Counted from the first letter of the stretch, positions 1 to 14,291 are shown. The stretch is DNA of 64,000 nucleotides from Macrotrachela quadricornifera (GCA_022393335.1 JAJEKB010021117.1:1021404-1085403); one strand, 5' to 3'. Translations and numbers: made by a program. Notes: a model not told the origin generated them from the sequence alone.

Positions 1-1186
1 ACATCTAATCTTAATAAAAACTTTTTTTAAGCTTTCGTTTGAAAATTTGAAATACATTTTCTCCTATGCACATGTGTAGATACTTTAATATTCAAATATC
101 TCGCTCGCTGTACATCACCAGCGGTTCATATTTTGAATTTGTTACTTTGGCAGTGAAGGCCTTCATTGGACCCGAACAGATCTGATCTCCTTCACTAATA
201 AAACAAATGATCAATAGTGATGTTAGCTTTTGATTTTGATTGTAGAAACTCGAAATTCATTCCTAAAAATTGAAATCATATCAGAATTGGAAATGAATAT
301 ACCGTTAAACAGAAAAATAGATATACTATCAACATTGGCAAGAATTGTGCAATCGAGGTGTAACACCTCTTCTCTCAATAATTGAAAGATTTTGTTAACT
401 TTTTCCTAAAAATACAGAATTAAACTGTGTTTTTTACGTCTAAAGATCTTTGCTATCAAACAGTTATAACGAAAATGACTACCATCAACGGAAAATTTGT
501 TAAAAAATTTCTTTAGACAAAATTTTCATTCCATAAAATAATATCAGTTTTTACAGGCTGAAAACTTAATTCTGCGAAATGTTGATTAATTGTGTTTTAT
601 GGAAAACGTGACTTCGACCAGTCGTTACTAATATTTACACCTTCGACATCAAAAGTACCGAGAAAATTTATTGAAAAAACGATTTTCTTTCTTACAAGAC
701 TGGAACGTAAAACAGAATCTTTTCATTGAATGAACTGTTCCTAATTCGAAAAAAATTATAGAACATATATGTATAGCAAATAACATTAACTCTGTTCGAA
801 AAATATATGATGGCATCCTCTAATCCTCGTTAATCTAGAATGTCTCGGTGCGTCATTTATGCCATACTATTAATTAAACTATATTGTATACACAGAAAAA
901 TACCCTGAACAGACAACTAAAAGAATTAATAATGAAATCGTTAAAGCTATTTAACAATATACTAATTGATTTTATTTTTATTAATGGTTAAAATTTGAAG
1001 ATTTATGAATGTTTTGAAACAGTATTTAATCTCATATATTGTAAATTTCGAAATAAAATGAATGATTAATTAAATGAAGGAAAGAATTTTATTTGTTTTA
1101 ACTTTTTCATAATTTCATGAAAATTAAAAAAAAACGGAAATAGTGAAGACAGAAGACAATTTATAATGTATGTGTATGTGTTGCAG
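1..1186. other. non-coding, nothing recognised
   Basis: A+T-rich sequence with stop codons in all frames. I see no exon, RNA gene or clear repeat here. It may be intron or intergenic sequence of a gene lying to the left. Confidence 0.5.
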
Positions 1187-1662
1187 AGGAAATCGCTGTA
1201 AACCCAACGACTTGAATATGTTTTCAATACCTATCAAATGCACTCCCGAAGCTTGTTTACCTCCAATGTCTGGTTCAAACATTTTTGTATATCAATTTTT
1301 TTTTTGCATCACAAAATATTAATAATCATATTTGATCTCTGCTCATATAGATACAATGTTAAAAAAACTTAATGATATTTTTCGTTGAATTTTCAACTAT
1401 AGCAAACTATATCTATAGCTCTAACACTACTCTTGAATTATTTCAATCGTGTCCATATCACATAAAACACAACAATAAAAATGAATGTATACTTCTCTAT
1501 TATAACAATCATTGGAGTACATTCAATATTGATAATCACCAAACATCTAACATATGGAAAGCGAAAATAGAAAAAAAAATGTATATTTTTCTTATCATTT
1601 TAAGTATCTTTATTTCTAGTCTAGTTTTCTTTATGCAAATTATAGAAATTTATAACGATTAA
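1187..1662 (+). CDS. possible terminal exons of a membrane protein (partial)
   Basis: A weak candidate. An open stretch at 1187-1272 follows a plausible TTGCAG acceptor and encodes a Cys-containing segment (GNRCKPND...). A second open stretch at 1403-1662 follows CTATAG and ends in TAA. Joined across a 130-nt intron with a weak GTTCAA donor, the two stay in frame. The second stretch encodes an Asn- and Cys-containing segment, then a hydrophobic helix of about 20 residues (IFLIILSIFISSLVFFMQII) and a very short tail, which looks like the end of a type I membrane protein. No family is recognised and no 5' exons are visible. It could be a chance reading frame. Confidence 0.25.
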
Positions 1663-4131
1663 ATTGATGATTGAAATAATAATTTGTCACGCGAACTATA
1701 TAAACGTATTCAATATAGATGAGTGTCAATGTGTGATGGACTCTTCACTCCATCATGTAGTATTAAGTGTGAAAAGAGTGAATATAAGGTAAACATATGA
1801 GTGTGTCAGAATCTCAACACACGATTAAATCATGTGCGAAGATCATTGAAAAAAAAAAGCTTATAAAAATAAACGAATATTGTGATAATTTTCTCTTATT
1901 TTATCACTTACAATCCATTTTCTCTGATTATTCGACAAATGTTTTATTATTGAAATGATAGTTATATTCTTGGGAAAACAAAAAGAAAAATATGAAGATC
2001 ATCAACAATTTGTTGAACACAGCATGACATATATATATATGATTAGAAAACACCGTAAGGGGCTGTCCGTCATGGATTGAGTCTAGACACTGACACATGC
2101 ATCTTGTCCCTCTCTTGAGAAATAAAAGAAAAACAATATTGTCCAATATCATACATCCTATGATTTAGTTGAGATAAGCAACGCATCTGTTCTTTTCATT
2201 CGAACTAAAGATAACAAAATATAATTTACTATCTTTTGATCTATTTTTATATTACTTTCATTTTTTTACTTTTTAAATGAATATTCTTTATTCTTTCAAT
2301 AAAATTGTTTTCTATTTTTCAATAGAGTATATCTAATTGATTCAAATTAAAACTATATTCCAATTATAATTTATTATACATTTTATCAGTTTCACTTGTT
2401 GTTGATATACTCATCAATATACGAATAAATATAAATGAGCCAATTAAATTCGCAATCAGATGAGATATTTATATTAACGTAAATAAAAAAAAAAATCAAG
2501 TTAATTAATTTTCTATCTTTCACCTTTCTCTTATAGTATGTTATAAATGATTGGTAAAGAAAACAAACTGAGATACAGTCTGGTGTAGATGAAGTTTAAA
2601 GAAAAATAAAAATGAACAATCAGCATGAACCTTGAAATAATAATTCGAACACCAGCAGCTTCTAATTGAGTCAAAAACAACTTTCTCGTGCACACCCATG
2701 ATGCAATCATCATTTTCATTCTTTTCTTCGATATTTGTTTGTCATTCACCATCTGTTTTCAATTGCCCATTGGTCATTTCATCCATTTAGCAAACGAACG
2801 AGAAAGAAAAGGAGAGAGAGAGAGAGAGAAAACATCCTTTTTCCTTCTTTATATACATATCCATCCATATATACATACACTATACTAAATATACATCCGA
2901 TAGTGGTATTAATGATGAACATCGACGCCATCATCAGTAAGGTATGTCAATTCAATTCATTTTTATCCAAATATAATCATCGTTTGAAAGACAAACAGAC
3001 ATACTTGAACTATTCGAATGAAGACTTATTATACATATTCATCTGCTAGTAGTAGTCAATGAACAGTTCGGACTCATTATCGCGTATTCAAGACAACGAA
3101 TAAGGTGTAGATATATATACGACCTTTCGTTTGATTTAATACAAATATGAATTGTACTACTAGAAAAATTCATATAGTACTAGCTAATGTTAACACATTT
3201 AGAAGTTGATATTCAACACATTTTTATGTAAATTATAGAATAAATTATTAACTATAAAAAGGAAAAAAATTTTAAAATAATTTATTTTTGTCATAGTAAG
3301 TACAATGTTGAAATGTTCTATTTGTAAGTATTCATCACTATATTCTTATCTTTTCTTCTTTTTGAACAATCATAAGAGTATTTGTATGTCGGCTTAAATC
3401 GTTTAACTCTCTTAAATTTTCATGAAAGTGCACGAAACCTTAAATAGACACGTCAAGATTATAATTTCATAGGTTTCTATTAGGGAAAAAAACGAAGAAA
3501 TTTGTTATATTTTTTTCTGATCTTTATCTTTACCTTTTTCTTTTTGTTTCTTCTTTTGACAATAGTTTAACTTTTATTGTTCTCTAATCGCTCCTCCTTC
3601 CATCATAGATCGCTTTTCACTAATTATAGCCTAAAGGTTTATGTTATATGTCGATGCCAAGATAATAATCTTGACTAAAATGAAACAGACATTTATTATG
3701 ATTATCTTTTTTTATTCCTATGTTCATTGACCGGATATCCTTGAGAATAATTTTCTTTGGTCATTAGTCTTTCTTTTTTGTAAAGATGATAAGTTTTTGA
3801 ATAGTGTCCGACCGTTCAATAAGAGAATGAGGTGTAAATATTGTTTTAACACAGAACAGACGTATTCAATGTACATCTTCATCATCAGAGAAAAGAGAGA
3901 GAAAAAAAAGGGCAAATGCACCATTCAAATAATATATATATATAGATGTATTTGTACGATAAATGAGAGAGAGAGTGCGGGCAATTTCGTTTTGAAAGAA
4001 AATATTCTGAACACATCTTGTTTTTGTTATGATTTGAACATATGCACGGAAATCAACAATGCCTTAAGCTATAACCAATAGATTGAAAAGTCAGTTCATT
4101 TTCGAATTTTTTTTTTGTTTTTTTATTTTAG
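1663..4131. other. intergenic, with GA microsatellites
   Basis: No supportable gene. There is a GA-rich microsatellite at about 2808-2830 and shorter GA runs near 3890-3910 and 3964-3976. Open frames here are low-complexity. The final portion, which ends in a pyrimidine tract and TTTTAG directly before the ATG at 4132, probably holds 5' UTR intron of the protocadherin-like gene. Confidence 0.5.
2808..2830. repeat. (GA)n microsatellite
   Basis: Uninterrupted GA dinucleotide repeats are visible in the sequence. Confidence 0.8.
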
Positions 4132-7100
4132 ATGTTTATTCTTCTATTATTTATTCGTTTTTTTCCATTTGTTTTTACATATGATTATTCATTAATAATT
4201 GAAGAAAAATCTTCAATTAATAAAACAATATATGAATTTTCAAATTCATATGAATTAATAAATAATTTTCAATCAAATTTTAATTTAATAAATAATAATA
4301 AAAATTTAATATTAACAAAAATAATTGATCGAGATTATTGGTGTTTACAAAATATATGTTCATGTGAATATTGTTCATTTATACTTGAATTATTTTCAAA
4401 TGATAATAAAACAATTCCAATATTTTCAAAATTAAATATAACAATAACTGATATAAATGATCATGCATGTCAATTTTTTGATATACAATATAATATATCA
4501 TTATCAGAATCAATTCAAATTGGTCATAAATTTTCAATATCACGTGCTATTGATTATGATTCAGGTATAAATAGTCAATTATCATTTAAACTTTTAAATA
4601 ATAATGATTATTTTGATTTAAATATTATTAAATTATCAACAAATGAATATGCTATTTATGGTATTGTTAAACATACATTAGATAGAGAATTAAATGAAAA
4701 ATATAATTTAATTATTGAAGCATATGATCATGGTTATCCATATAGTCAAATGAATCGTACAAATATAACGATTTCGATATTAGATGAAAATGATAATGCA
4801 CCAAAATTTAATCAAACTGAATATTCAATTGAGGTAAGAATAAAACAACAACATATCCATCAGTTAATTTATTTTTTTTTTTTTGATATTTAGTCACTTC
4901 CAGAAGATACTCCAATTGGTACTGAATTATTAAGAATATCAGCTAGTGATGATGATCAAGGTTTAAATAGTCTTATACATTATTCAATAATAATTCCACC
5001 AAATATATCATTATTTCCATTTATAATTAATTCAACAACAGGAATAATAAGTCTTAATTCATCATTAGATTATGAAATAATACGTTCATATAGATTTTTA
5101 ATACGTGCATCAGATTCAAGTTTAACACAATCATTATATACAGATACATGGTTATCAATAACAATAAAAGATATAAATGATTGTCCAGTTGAAATTATTT
5201 TTTTACCAAATAGATATTTTCAATATAATAATCAAACATTATATATATATGAAAATACAGAAATAAATAATTTAACATTAGGTTATATACGTTTATTTGA
5301 TCATGATTCAATTCAAACAAAACTTTCAATAAAATTACATATATTAAATAATGAAATATCTCAACAAAATTATGAACTTATTTTATCTAATCAAATAAAT
5401 ACATATATATTAATTGTTAAAAATGGAATATTTGATAGAGAAATACAATCAAATATATATCTACGTTTTATTGCTAATGATACATTATTAACAACAATAT
5501 ATGATTTAAAAATTCATTTAATTGATTTAAATGATAATCCAAGTATATTTTCATCAAATCCAATGAAATTTAATGTTGAAGAATTAGCAAATTATCATAT
5601 GAATAATAATTCAAAATTAAATAATTATCAATTTATTATTGGATATTTAAATGCAACTGATTATGATGAAGGTGATAATGCATTAAATAAATATGAATTA
5701 GAAACAAATGAATTTATTAAAATAAATTCAAATACAGGACAATTAATATTAATTCAACCATTAGATCGTGAACAAATATCTAAAATAGTATTAAATGCTA
5801 AAGCAATTAATATTGCTCAACCTAAATGGGAAACTAATGTTCAAATTGAAATACAAGTGTAAGTTTTATCATTTTTCTATTATCTAATTAAAATTTTTTT
5901 TTTAATTTTTTTAGTTTAGATGTTAATGATAATATTCCTCATTGTTTACAATCATATTATAAAATTTCAATACCAGAAAATTATTTAATTAATCAACCAT
6001 TAATTAAAATAAATGCAACTGATTCTGATTATGATATAAATGGAACAATAAATTATTCATTAGAAATAAATTCATCATGGCCATTTGATATAAATTCGAA
6101 AACTGGTGAAATTTATACAAAAAAAATTTTTGATTATGAAAGTAAATTTAAAAATTTTTTTCTAATTATTAATCTTGAAGATAATGGTATACCAATTAAA
6201 AATCAAAATAAAAATGCATGTCAATTAGAAATAAATATTGAAGATATAAATGATAATCATCCAAAATTAATTGATGAAAAACAAACAAAAATATTTCTTG
6301 ATTTAAAAAAACAATTTCAAAATGAAATTATTTTATTAAATACAATTGATTTAGATTCAAATAATAATAGTAAAATAAAATATATATTACAAACAAATGA
6401 ATATAATTCATTATTTATTATTTATCAAAATGGTAGTTTACATATGACACGACAAATAAATGAAATATCTTTATATAAATTAAAAATTTTATTAGGTAAA
6501 TATATATATACATGAAAAAAAAAATTTTTATTTGTTATAATTATACTTTTTTTTTGCTTTAATAGAAGATTATGGTCAACCACCACAACAAACAATAATT
6601 AATTTAACAATTGCTATTGGTGATTCATCAATATCATCATATTCAACATTTGAAAAAATTCAATTAAAATTTTCACGTCCGAAATATATTGGTCTTATAT
6701 TAGGTTTAACTGTATTAATAATAACATTTATATTATTTTTATGTATTATTATAATATGTATATTACTTCGAAAACATCGTCGACATCATCAAGCTGCTAT
6801 TATAGCACGTAGTAAACTTTTATGTTCATCATCTCAACAATTAACATCATCAGGTTCAACAAATACAACAACAACAACATCATCATCAATTGAACATCAA
6901 CAAATAAAACCAATTTATTATAATGAAAAATATCAAGATCAACATTTATCACAGTCTTATACTGGTATAATCTTTATTATTTTTTGAAATTATTTTGAAA
7001 ATTTTGTTTTTAGTTGATAATTCACCTACTGAATCTCGAACATATAAAATTCTTCATATTCCTCAAGATAATGAATATTATATGCAACAGCATTATTATC

Positions 7101-7300
7101 AACAAGAAAAAATTGATAATCATAGTTCAGATCATGGTTATCATGGAAGTTATGAAACAGATTCATCATCATCACAAATATCTATTCAACATTCATATAT
7201 GGTTAAACAATTACCAGATTTTGTTACAAAATGTAAAAGTCTTAATGGAGGTTTTTTAATTGAAATGAATGTTGATGGAAGTGATGAAGATGCAAGATAA
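4132..7300 (+). CDS. protocadherin-like cell-adhesion receptor
   Basis: Five exons (4132-4833, 4894-5858, 5915-6495, 6566-6964, 7014-7300) give a 977-residue protein. It has a hydrophobic signal peptide (about 1-16), then six cadherin repeats recognisable by the calcium-binding linker motifs DIND (107-110), DENDNAP (218-224), DINDC, DLNDN, DVNDN and DINDN, together with DRE and DxD-type motifs (DYDSG, LDRE). A degenerate membrane-proximal stretch follows, then one transmembrane helix (about 790-817) and a cytoplasmic tail of about 160 residues rich in His, Ser and Gln. Cadherins mediate calcium-dependent adhesion at the cell surface. The ATG sits directly behind a splice acceptor, so the 5' UTR is probably spliced. 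An AATAAA signal lies at 7339-7344. The exact protocadherin class cannot be assigned, and the tail shows no catenin-binding motif that I recognise. Confidence 0.9.
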
Positions 7301-7907
7301 AATTTAATAGATTCTTATATATATATATGTATTGTATAAATAAACTAATTATCTTATTTATTGTTTCTTTATTTAAAGAAATAAATCAAAATAATATTTT
7401 GTTTCAATTGATAATAATTTGAAGTTTTGAAGAATATCTTTTTCTAGTCTAAAATCATCAGATATAAAATGTCCTTGAACAAATCATTAATGACTGTTTG
7501 TTTTTGGATCATCAATATAAAAGTATACTGCCTATATTGTGACATATGCTGATCCTTACGGCTAGTCTGTCTATTTTGAAAGGTCAAATGATTGAGTAGA
7601 AGAAGCTTGCGAACAGTAGTGTATACCATAAGACAAGTATTCTTCTTTTTGTTTATTAATACTGCTTAATAAAAATGAAGAGCTGCTGCTGAGATGATAC
7701 TTTGTTAAATTTAATTGTTTCTTATCTCATACTAAAATATGCACTTAACTTTCCATATTTTTGAGAGAAAGAAAATGAATAAGTTTATTTTATTCATTCA
7801 TTCATTCTTTGCTAATGACTATGTACATTAACTTCTCTTATTTTTAAAGTATTGTATTCAATAAAAAAAAAGGCAATCGAAACAAAACAATAGAGAATGG
7901 CAAAAGA
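7301..7907. other. 3' UTR and intergenic spacer
   Basis: The protocadherin-like 3' UTR carries an AATAAA at 7339-7344. The remainder is A+T-rich with no gene recognised. Confidence 0.5.
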
Positions 7908-8690
7908 ATGAGAAATTTTAAAAGACATGGGTTGTTCTATACAATAAAACACTCTTCTTATTCTATTATTTGCAAGAAGAATACATTGATAATATACGAT
8001 AAGATCGAAGACAATGTAAAATCAACGGAAACATCTGATTACCACAAAAATATAAATAACATTCATTTGATTCAAGACGCATTCGTCTCATATGATTGGA
8101 CAACAATATTGATGAAGAAAACAAAGAACATTATCGACATACTATAAATACAACTACGCCGAATATTTAACCAAATATTGTATCTTTAGTACATGAAATT
8201 ACTCAACTTGATTCTGTCTTAATTTTTTATGAAAAAATCCATGTATGAGTAATGGACACAAGAATGGTTCATGGTATGGGATATTGTCATGATACAATCC
8301 GTTCAGCAATGTGAACAAGTATGATATTTGTGAGGTTCATTTTCATAAATGATAAAAAATTTATTGATTATTGCAGACAACAATTTGTCAATAATGATCA
8401 TGTATTATATTATCTTAAAATATTTATTTGGTTGTAGAAACACGAATCTTTTTTTATATGGGATGCTAAATTATGTTCTACCTATAATAGATGTGAACAT
8501 TATCATGAAAATGAGTGTTTTTGCTTTGCCATCTTCATGAAGTCTCACTTAAGTATACTCGTAGTAAACGTAACAGATTGATTTTATATCATCAACTTGA
8601 ATGGATTAAACAAAGTGAAAGAAATTATAATGAAGTCAATATATGGTATGAAAAAAATTACTTGATAGAATTATTTCTATGTATTACATA
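7908..8690 (+). pseudogene. decayed rotifer ADP-ribosyltransferase-type gene
   Basis: Several frames, broken by stop codons and frameshifts, together carry pieces typical of a large rotifer protein family that ends in an arginine-ADP-ribosyltransferase domain. In order: an N-terminal block at 7908-8147, a VHEITQLDS-like block near 8190, WTQEW near 8253 and QQCEQ near 8304 in the same broken frame, then FLYGMLN and DVNIIMKM at about 8445-8505. The order and spacing follow the pre-catalytic region of the family as I remember it. The downstream transferase domain with its R-S-E motif is not visible, so this is a truncated relic. The family assignment comes from memory of characteristic motifs and has not been checked by a search. 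Confidence 0.6.
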
Positions 8691-10689
8691 GGTAAACTAA
8701 TCCATAGATATTCAAAGATATGTATTTCATACAAGAGTTTTATGGAATTTTGGGTTTCTTTAAATAAATTCTCTATATATTAGATTATATATAGCCAGTC
8801 AGTAGGCTTCTGAAAATGGACTAATGAAATGATTGTTTCGGTATGTACTAAGTGCACTCGAAAACAGCAGATTAACCCTTTGAGGAACGACCTGTTTTTT
8901 AATTGAAAAAGTATTTTTCAACCTTTTTATTTTATTTTAACTTAAAATGGCTACATAAAAATATTATGATAATCAAAAAAACAATTTTTTTCATCTTTTA
9001 AACAAAATGACAATTTGCAGGTAAAACACTCGATGCTGGATCGAAAGTTTGTTCCTACTAAAGACTTCTTTTCAGAAAAAGGTCTTCCACAGCTTATACG
9101 TTCACTACCGAAATAGAGAGACTTTTTATCTTGAGCTAATTGGTTATAACAAATGAATAAGTTGGAAATAGATGCATTTGAGAAATAAATAAACATTTCC
9201 AGCCAGTTAGTTTTAGACTTGCGATCAAGATTGTAACATGATATTCTTTGACTAAGCCGATCAGCTCCATGTGAATATTGATTATAGTCTTTTACTACTT
9301 TGCGACAGATAATTGTAATATATTAGCCATTTTTCAAACGACAGGAAATCGGAATAATTTCCTTGTCTCTATGATAATTTGAAGCCAAGAAAATGTGTTT
9401 GATATCCACACATATGAAGACAATCCTACTTGCTAGTGTGATAGTTCCACACACTTGTATGTTCTGTAACTTTAGCTTTTGTAATAATCTGAGAAAAGTA
9501 AAAAAAATTGTTAAAATATAGATGTTTCCCTTGAAAGTTATGACCAGATATAAGATCGAAAACAAAACTTTCGCTCAAAGATATTTCTTTTCCACTGGTT
9601 TTCTCTTTTTTCAAATAGATATAATAGCTGAATAAATAACCAGTAACTGGATTACATAAGCACCAAACTTAATTATTTCTTTTTATTGGTTTTAGTGGCA
9701 AATATTGTTTGAGGCTTGATTGTACCATAGCGACCAAAGTTATAATTCTTTTGAAAATTTCTCCGTAAAATTCTTAATTTTGTAAATTTTACTGTAGTCT
9801 TTGGATTCTCATTTCGGCTCTATATACTATCAACATTTTCTTTTTAATTGTTTTGTATTTTGATCATATATGTTTATCAATACGATCGGGTAAAAGAGAA
9901 ACATCGAAACGTAAAAGTTCGATAAGAAAAATATTAAAATGAGAGCATTGAACGAAAAGACAGAAAATAGAACAATGTTGAAATAAATTTATCACAAACC
10001 AATAATGGATAATCTTTATAAATTTCTATACAACTCATCAAAATTGAATGAAAACTTATAAATATACTAGAGAAACATAAATTTTAAGATTCTTTGGACT
10101 GAACAATCTAGGAATGGCTTTTTTACAATATAAACAATGTATCTTCATTATTATTCACAGTAGAGAGACAAAAATTTAGGATAATACTCATCTGCTTCTC
10201 AATAAATTAGATTCTAAAGTTGAAGTGTTTTTGAACTTGTAATAAGTGAGAAAATGTAACTCTTTTGCGAATTGCAAAGACTTTTGAATCACTGTTTATT
10301 TACTAGATTATTATAATTGAGATAGAGAAAGACTCAAGAAAGATGATATGTTTTTAAATATTTTAGTGGAGAAAAATACATTTTCAAAAGTTCTTATCTT
10401 TACCCGTTTTTTTTTGTTGGAAAGAAAAACAACAGTTTGGCCAGTTATTCTGTAAGAAGAAATTGATGTCCAATTGAGATTTCACTTTACAAGAATGCTC
10501 TTTTGTATATATCACAGAAAAAAGATGCTTCAATTGAAAAGGAATCTTTGCTTTTTTATCTTTGAGTATGCATATTTATTATTATCTATGTATTAGAAGA
10601 AAAAGAAATTATTAGCATTTATTAAACAATGATTATTAAAAGAAACATCAAGCAATGTATTAAAGTTCGATAAAAATTGATTTGATTTT
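8691..10689. other. intergenic, no gene recognised
   Basis: About 2 kb with only short open frames. Minus-strand stretches at 8951-9196 and 9426-9614 have slightly more varied composition, but they lack convincing splice partners or motifs. Confidence 0.45.
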
Positions 10690-12361
10690 TCAAAACAGAA
10701 TTGCAATAATCCAGAAGATTAATAATTGAATCGCCATAATTCGAGATGGTGCATAAGAATAATCCCAATATGAACATACTGCATGATTGTTTAATGGTGT
10801 TGTTGAGGATGAATATTTTGTAACAGTTGTTGTACTTGTAATTGTTGTTAACACATGCACTGTTGTTCTTGAGGGTGATGACTTTCCAATAGTTATTGTA
10901 GTTGTAATTGGTGTTGGTGCTGATGATGTTGTTTTAAGTGATGTCGTTTCTAAATGTGCAATTAGACAGTAAATATTTTTGAAAAACAATCTAATCAAAA
11001 AGTAAAAGAAACTTGACTTACTTTTTGAAATTGCAGAACATGGTCGATTATCAATGATATTAAACTTTTGAATACGGTTATTGTCAGTGTCACATACATA
11101 GAGATTCCCTTCATTATCAAAATCCAAATCAATTGGTAATCTAAACTGATGCGCAGAATTACCAAAGCCTGTGTTAAAAGATTCAAAGGTAGATTTTAAT
11201 TTATATTATCTAGTTTTTTTAGAATAGGAGAGCTTTTTTAGGAACTCAATTATCACTCTTGATTCTACTCAATCTACAAAATTTTTATTACTTTGTAACT
11301 GGCTTTCCTTTCTCTTGTCTTTTCTGTACAATAGAATAAAACAATAATCGATTGTATGGCAAAAATTATACTTATTTAATAGATATCTCTGAAATTTCAA
11401 TTCTAAGTAATCTTCTTTTTCATTAACAAGACTGAGGTCAATGGCAGAAGATGTACATACCATATCCACCAACAATGGTCTCGCCTTCGGATGCATTAAC
11501 TAGCCATCTTTGCACGCGGTTGTTGACTGTATCAGCAACATAAACAGTTTCAGTTTCATCATCGACAAACACGCCCTCTGGAAGGTATAACGATGCAGCA
11601 TCGGTGCCTTCTTGACGAATGCTCGATCCAGCAACAGTGATTCGAAGTTTTCCATCATTTGACCACTTTTGAATTCGATGTCCATTTGTATCAACGATAT
11701 ATAGAGAATTATCGATTTGATTAACATAAAGGTTCTGTGGATAAGAGAGATATTCGTCTATCGTCTCGAATTCATCATCCTTAGAACCGATGGTTGTCGT
11801 AATATTTGTTTTTGGTGACCATTTCATCACTCGCTGGTAATCGGAATCTAATATGTAGACATTTTTCTCTTTGTCGACAGATATACCTTTACAGAATGAA
11901 CACTTATCTCCTACTTGAACGCCTGATGATGATCCATAAATCCATTTTTCGGTCCAATAACCACCATTCAGAGTCACATAGATTGTTGGACCATCATTCT
12001 CATCATCGACATAAATGCTAGTAGGTTTAGATTTTAGTGATATTACAACACTGCCCACACTACCAGGTTGATCGAGTGGAATTTTGCGAATATTTTCATT
12101 CGAATAATCAGCGATATATAGCATGTTTGTTCTTTTATGAATAAACAAGTCTTCAAGTACAAAGAATACGTATTCGGGGTCCTTGAAACTTTCCTCACTA
12201 ATTATTGTAGTGCCTGTTTTGTTCCATTCTGCACATGGACTTAGTTTCAATGATAGAATAAATGATAAGGAGCACAAAATCACAACTTAAATAGATATTA
12301 TGTAAATTATTTTATTTTTCTCATAATTAGACTTACAAATGTTGATGACAAAAGTCTGCAT
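10690..12361 (-). CDS. secreted or GPI-anchored NHL-repeat protein
   Basis: Four exons on the minus strand (12361-12337, 12285-11461, 11168-11022, 10949-10690) encode 418 residues. The first exon, 25 nt starting at ATG, supplies the first half of a signal peptide (MQTFVINIFV...). Six NHL-type blades follow, marked by repeated patterns such as LYIADYSNENIRKI, VYILDSDYQRVMKW, LYIVDTNGHRIQKW, VYVADTVNNRVQRW and LYVCDTDNNRIQKF, enough for one six-bladed beta-propeller. After the propeller comes a Thr/Ser-rich stalk of about 60 residues, and the protein ends in an uncharged hydrophobic segment (IMAIQLLIFWIIAILF) with no tail, typical of a GPI-attachment signal. NHL propellers bind proteins, RNA or glycans; the ligand here is unknown. 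All junctions keep frame. Confidence 0.85.
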
Positions 12362-14260
12362 TGATGAAGATGCTCGAAATGATTTGACACTGAGAAAATG
12401 CAAAAGTTCATATATGCACAAAACAATATATATCGTTTGAAGTTATGCTTAAACTAAATGAAAAAGGAATATTTATGTATCCCACATACATTTAGTAAAT
12501 AAAAAATGATGTTAGAAATATTTATCTGTTTCCGCAGCTTTAAAATGTTGATATAAGATGGAAAATATGAATATGCTAAATAATTTATTAACAGATGACA
12601 TCTGTTATAGTCGTGGATGTTGTGAAAAAACTGTGTCGACCAATGAACATTTACTTTCATTTAAGATAAAGGAAACATTGATAAATCAAATGTTTGATAA
12701 GTTAAAAATCAGGTTTTTTCTCATTATCTATAGCATACATGACTTTTTTATTAATATCTTTTAGTGATGAATATCTATGTTGCAGGACAGATTAAAATAT
12801 TTTGAAGTGACCTTGGAAAAATTGAAACATGGATAAACAATTATATTATAGAGTGGCACGTTAGAATGTAGCTGTTATAGAATCGAATTTTCATAAAGTT
12901 TGAATTTTCGAAAGCATATCAGATTGAAAATAGTTCATACCAGCTGTTAGATGCAATATGTATTGTCCCGTTCTATCATATAAATTCCTCTTTTAACATA
13001 TAATTTCGCTACCTATAAATAGTTGTTTGTATTGCAACAATAAAGACACGTAACTGAAAGTAGTTAATAGGTGTGTTTATGTCTACTGCATAGTTTGTCC
13101 TAAATTAATCACCATTACTAGCAACTTAATCGTTCGTTTTGAAAATACATTTGTATCAATGACAATAAAACACGCTTTCTTAGCGAAGTTACTTCTGTAC
13201 AACACTGTTTCTCGATCTCACGACATCTAATTTAACGTCACTATGTTCATTCAATACAGATTCACTACTGTAGCTCGAAAATGTTGTGCAAAATGTCACA
13301 GAGGAGATATTGTGAAATATAAAGACTGCTGATTGTTCTGTGTTTTACTCGTATTTCTAGTCGAATACATTGAACTATTACATAAATTCTATTTATTCTA
13401 GGTATCAATGGTGTATTCATAAAAACTGTTGAAGATCCTAAGTCTTCATCCTTAAGTTTTAATATGAACTATATTTTAATCTATATCCTGCTAACACATA
13501 CATATATATCTAAGAAAGAATGAGAATATTCTCGAGAAAAGAGAGATTAGAGAAGAGAGAAACAATGACATCACTGCATCATAGCAGCAAGAATAAAATT
13601 TAATAATTTTATGTGAAATAAATACTTTTTTCTTTCAATTTTCAACAGAAATAAGATTAGAAAAAAAATTATTCATCTTGATCATAGTTCAATTCAAGTA
13701 ATGATGAACATGTTAAAGATTAAAATAAACTTACAATATTCCATAAAAAATAGAAATGATCTAAGGACAAAAGTTTTGCGTTAATTTAAAAAGGAATGAG
13801 AAACATCTCAAGTTATAATAATTAATTAATTCACTTAAATTGGTTATTCATTTTGACTGAAACTTGTGAAAAATAAAGCCTTAAATTGATATTCTATAAA
13901 TTTTTTTTTAGTTTTGAAAATTTTATCAAAAACTTAAAGTTGGTTTCAACTAAAATTATTTTAATATTTAGATAAGTATTCGTATCATAACTTTGTAAGT
14001 ATCTTCTTATTGTTACATCGAATAGTACTTATACAAACATTCTATTACATTATTTCTTTCCTTCTGATTTTATCGTATAAAAATAAAAATACATGCATAC
14101 ATCGATTTATAGAAAAACATTAAGTTAAACAAAATTATAATATCATATCGATTAATAATCCAGATGAGATGTAATTATTCTCTTACTCTAATCGACCATC
14201 TGTCAAACTTATGTATATAATGCACTTGATCAAATCATTACATAGGGCTTTATAAGTGAT
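12362..14260. other. intergenic, no gene recognised
   Basis: A+T-rich spacer between the divergently transcribed NHL gene and the myosin gene. It contains no convincing exon and presumably holds regulatory DNA of both. Confidence 0.5.
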
Positions 14261-14291
14261 CGAGAGAAAGAGAGACAGAGAGAGAGAGAGT
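14261..14291. promoter_or_regulatory. GA-rich element upstream of myosin
   Basis: A nearly pure purine GA run (GAGAGAAAGAGAGACAGAGA...) lies about 155-185 nt before the myosin ATG. Such runs can act as GAGA-type promoter elements, but it may be only a microsatellite. Confidence 0.3.

Noticed and set aside
2688..3049. Overlapping open frames rich in Arg/Glu
   Set aside because: They are made by the GA microsatellite and have no splice context.
10787..10972. Plus-strand Val-rich open frame
   Set aside because: It is the antisense of the Thr/Ser stalk of the NHL protein.
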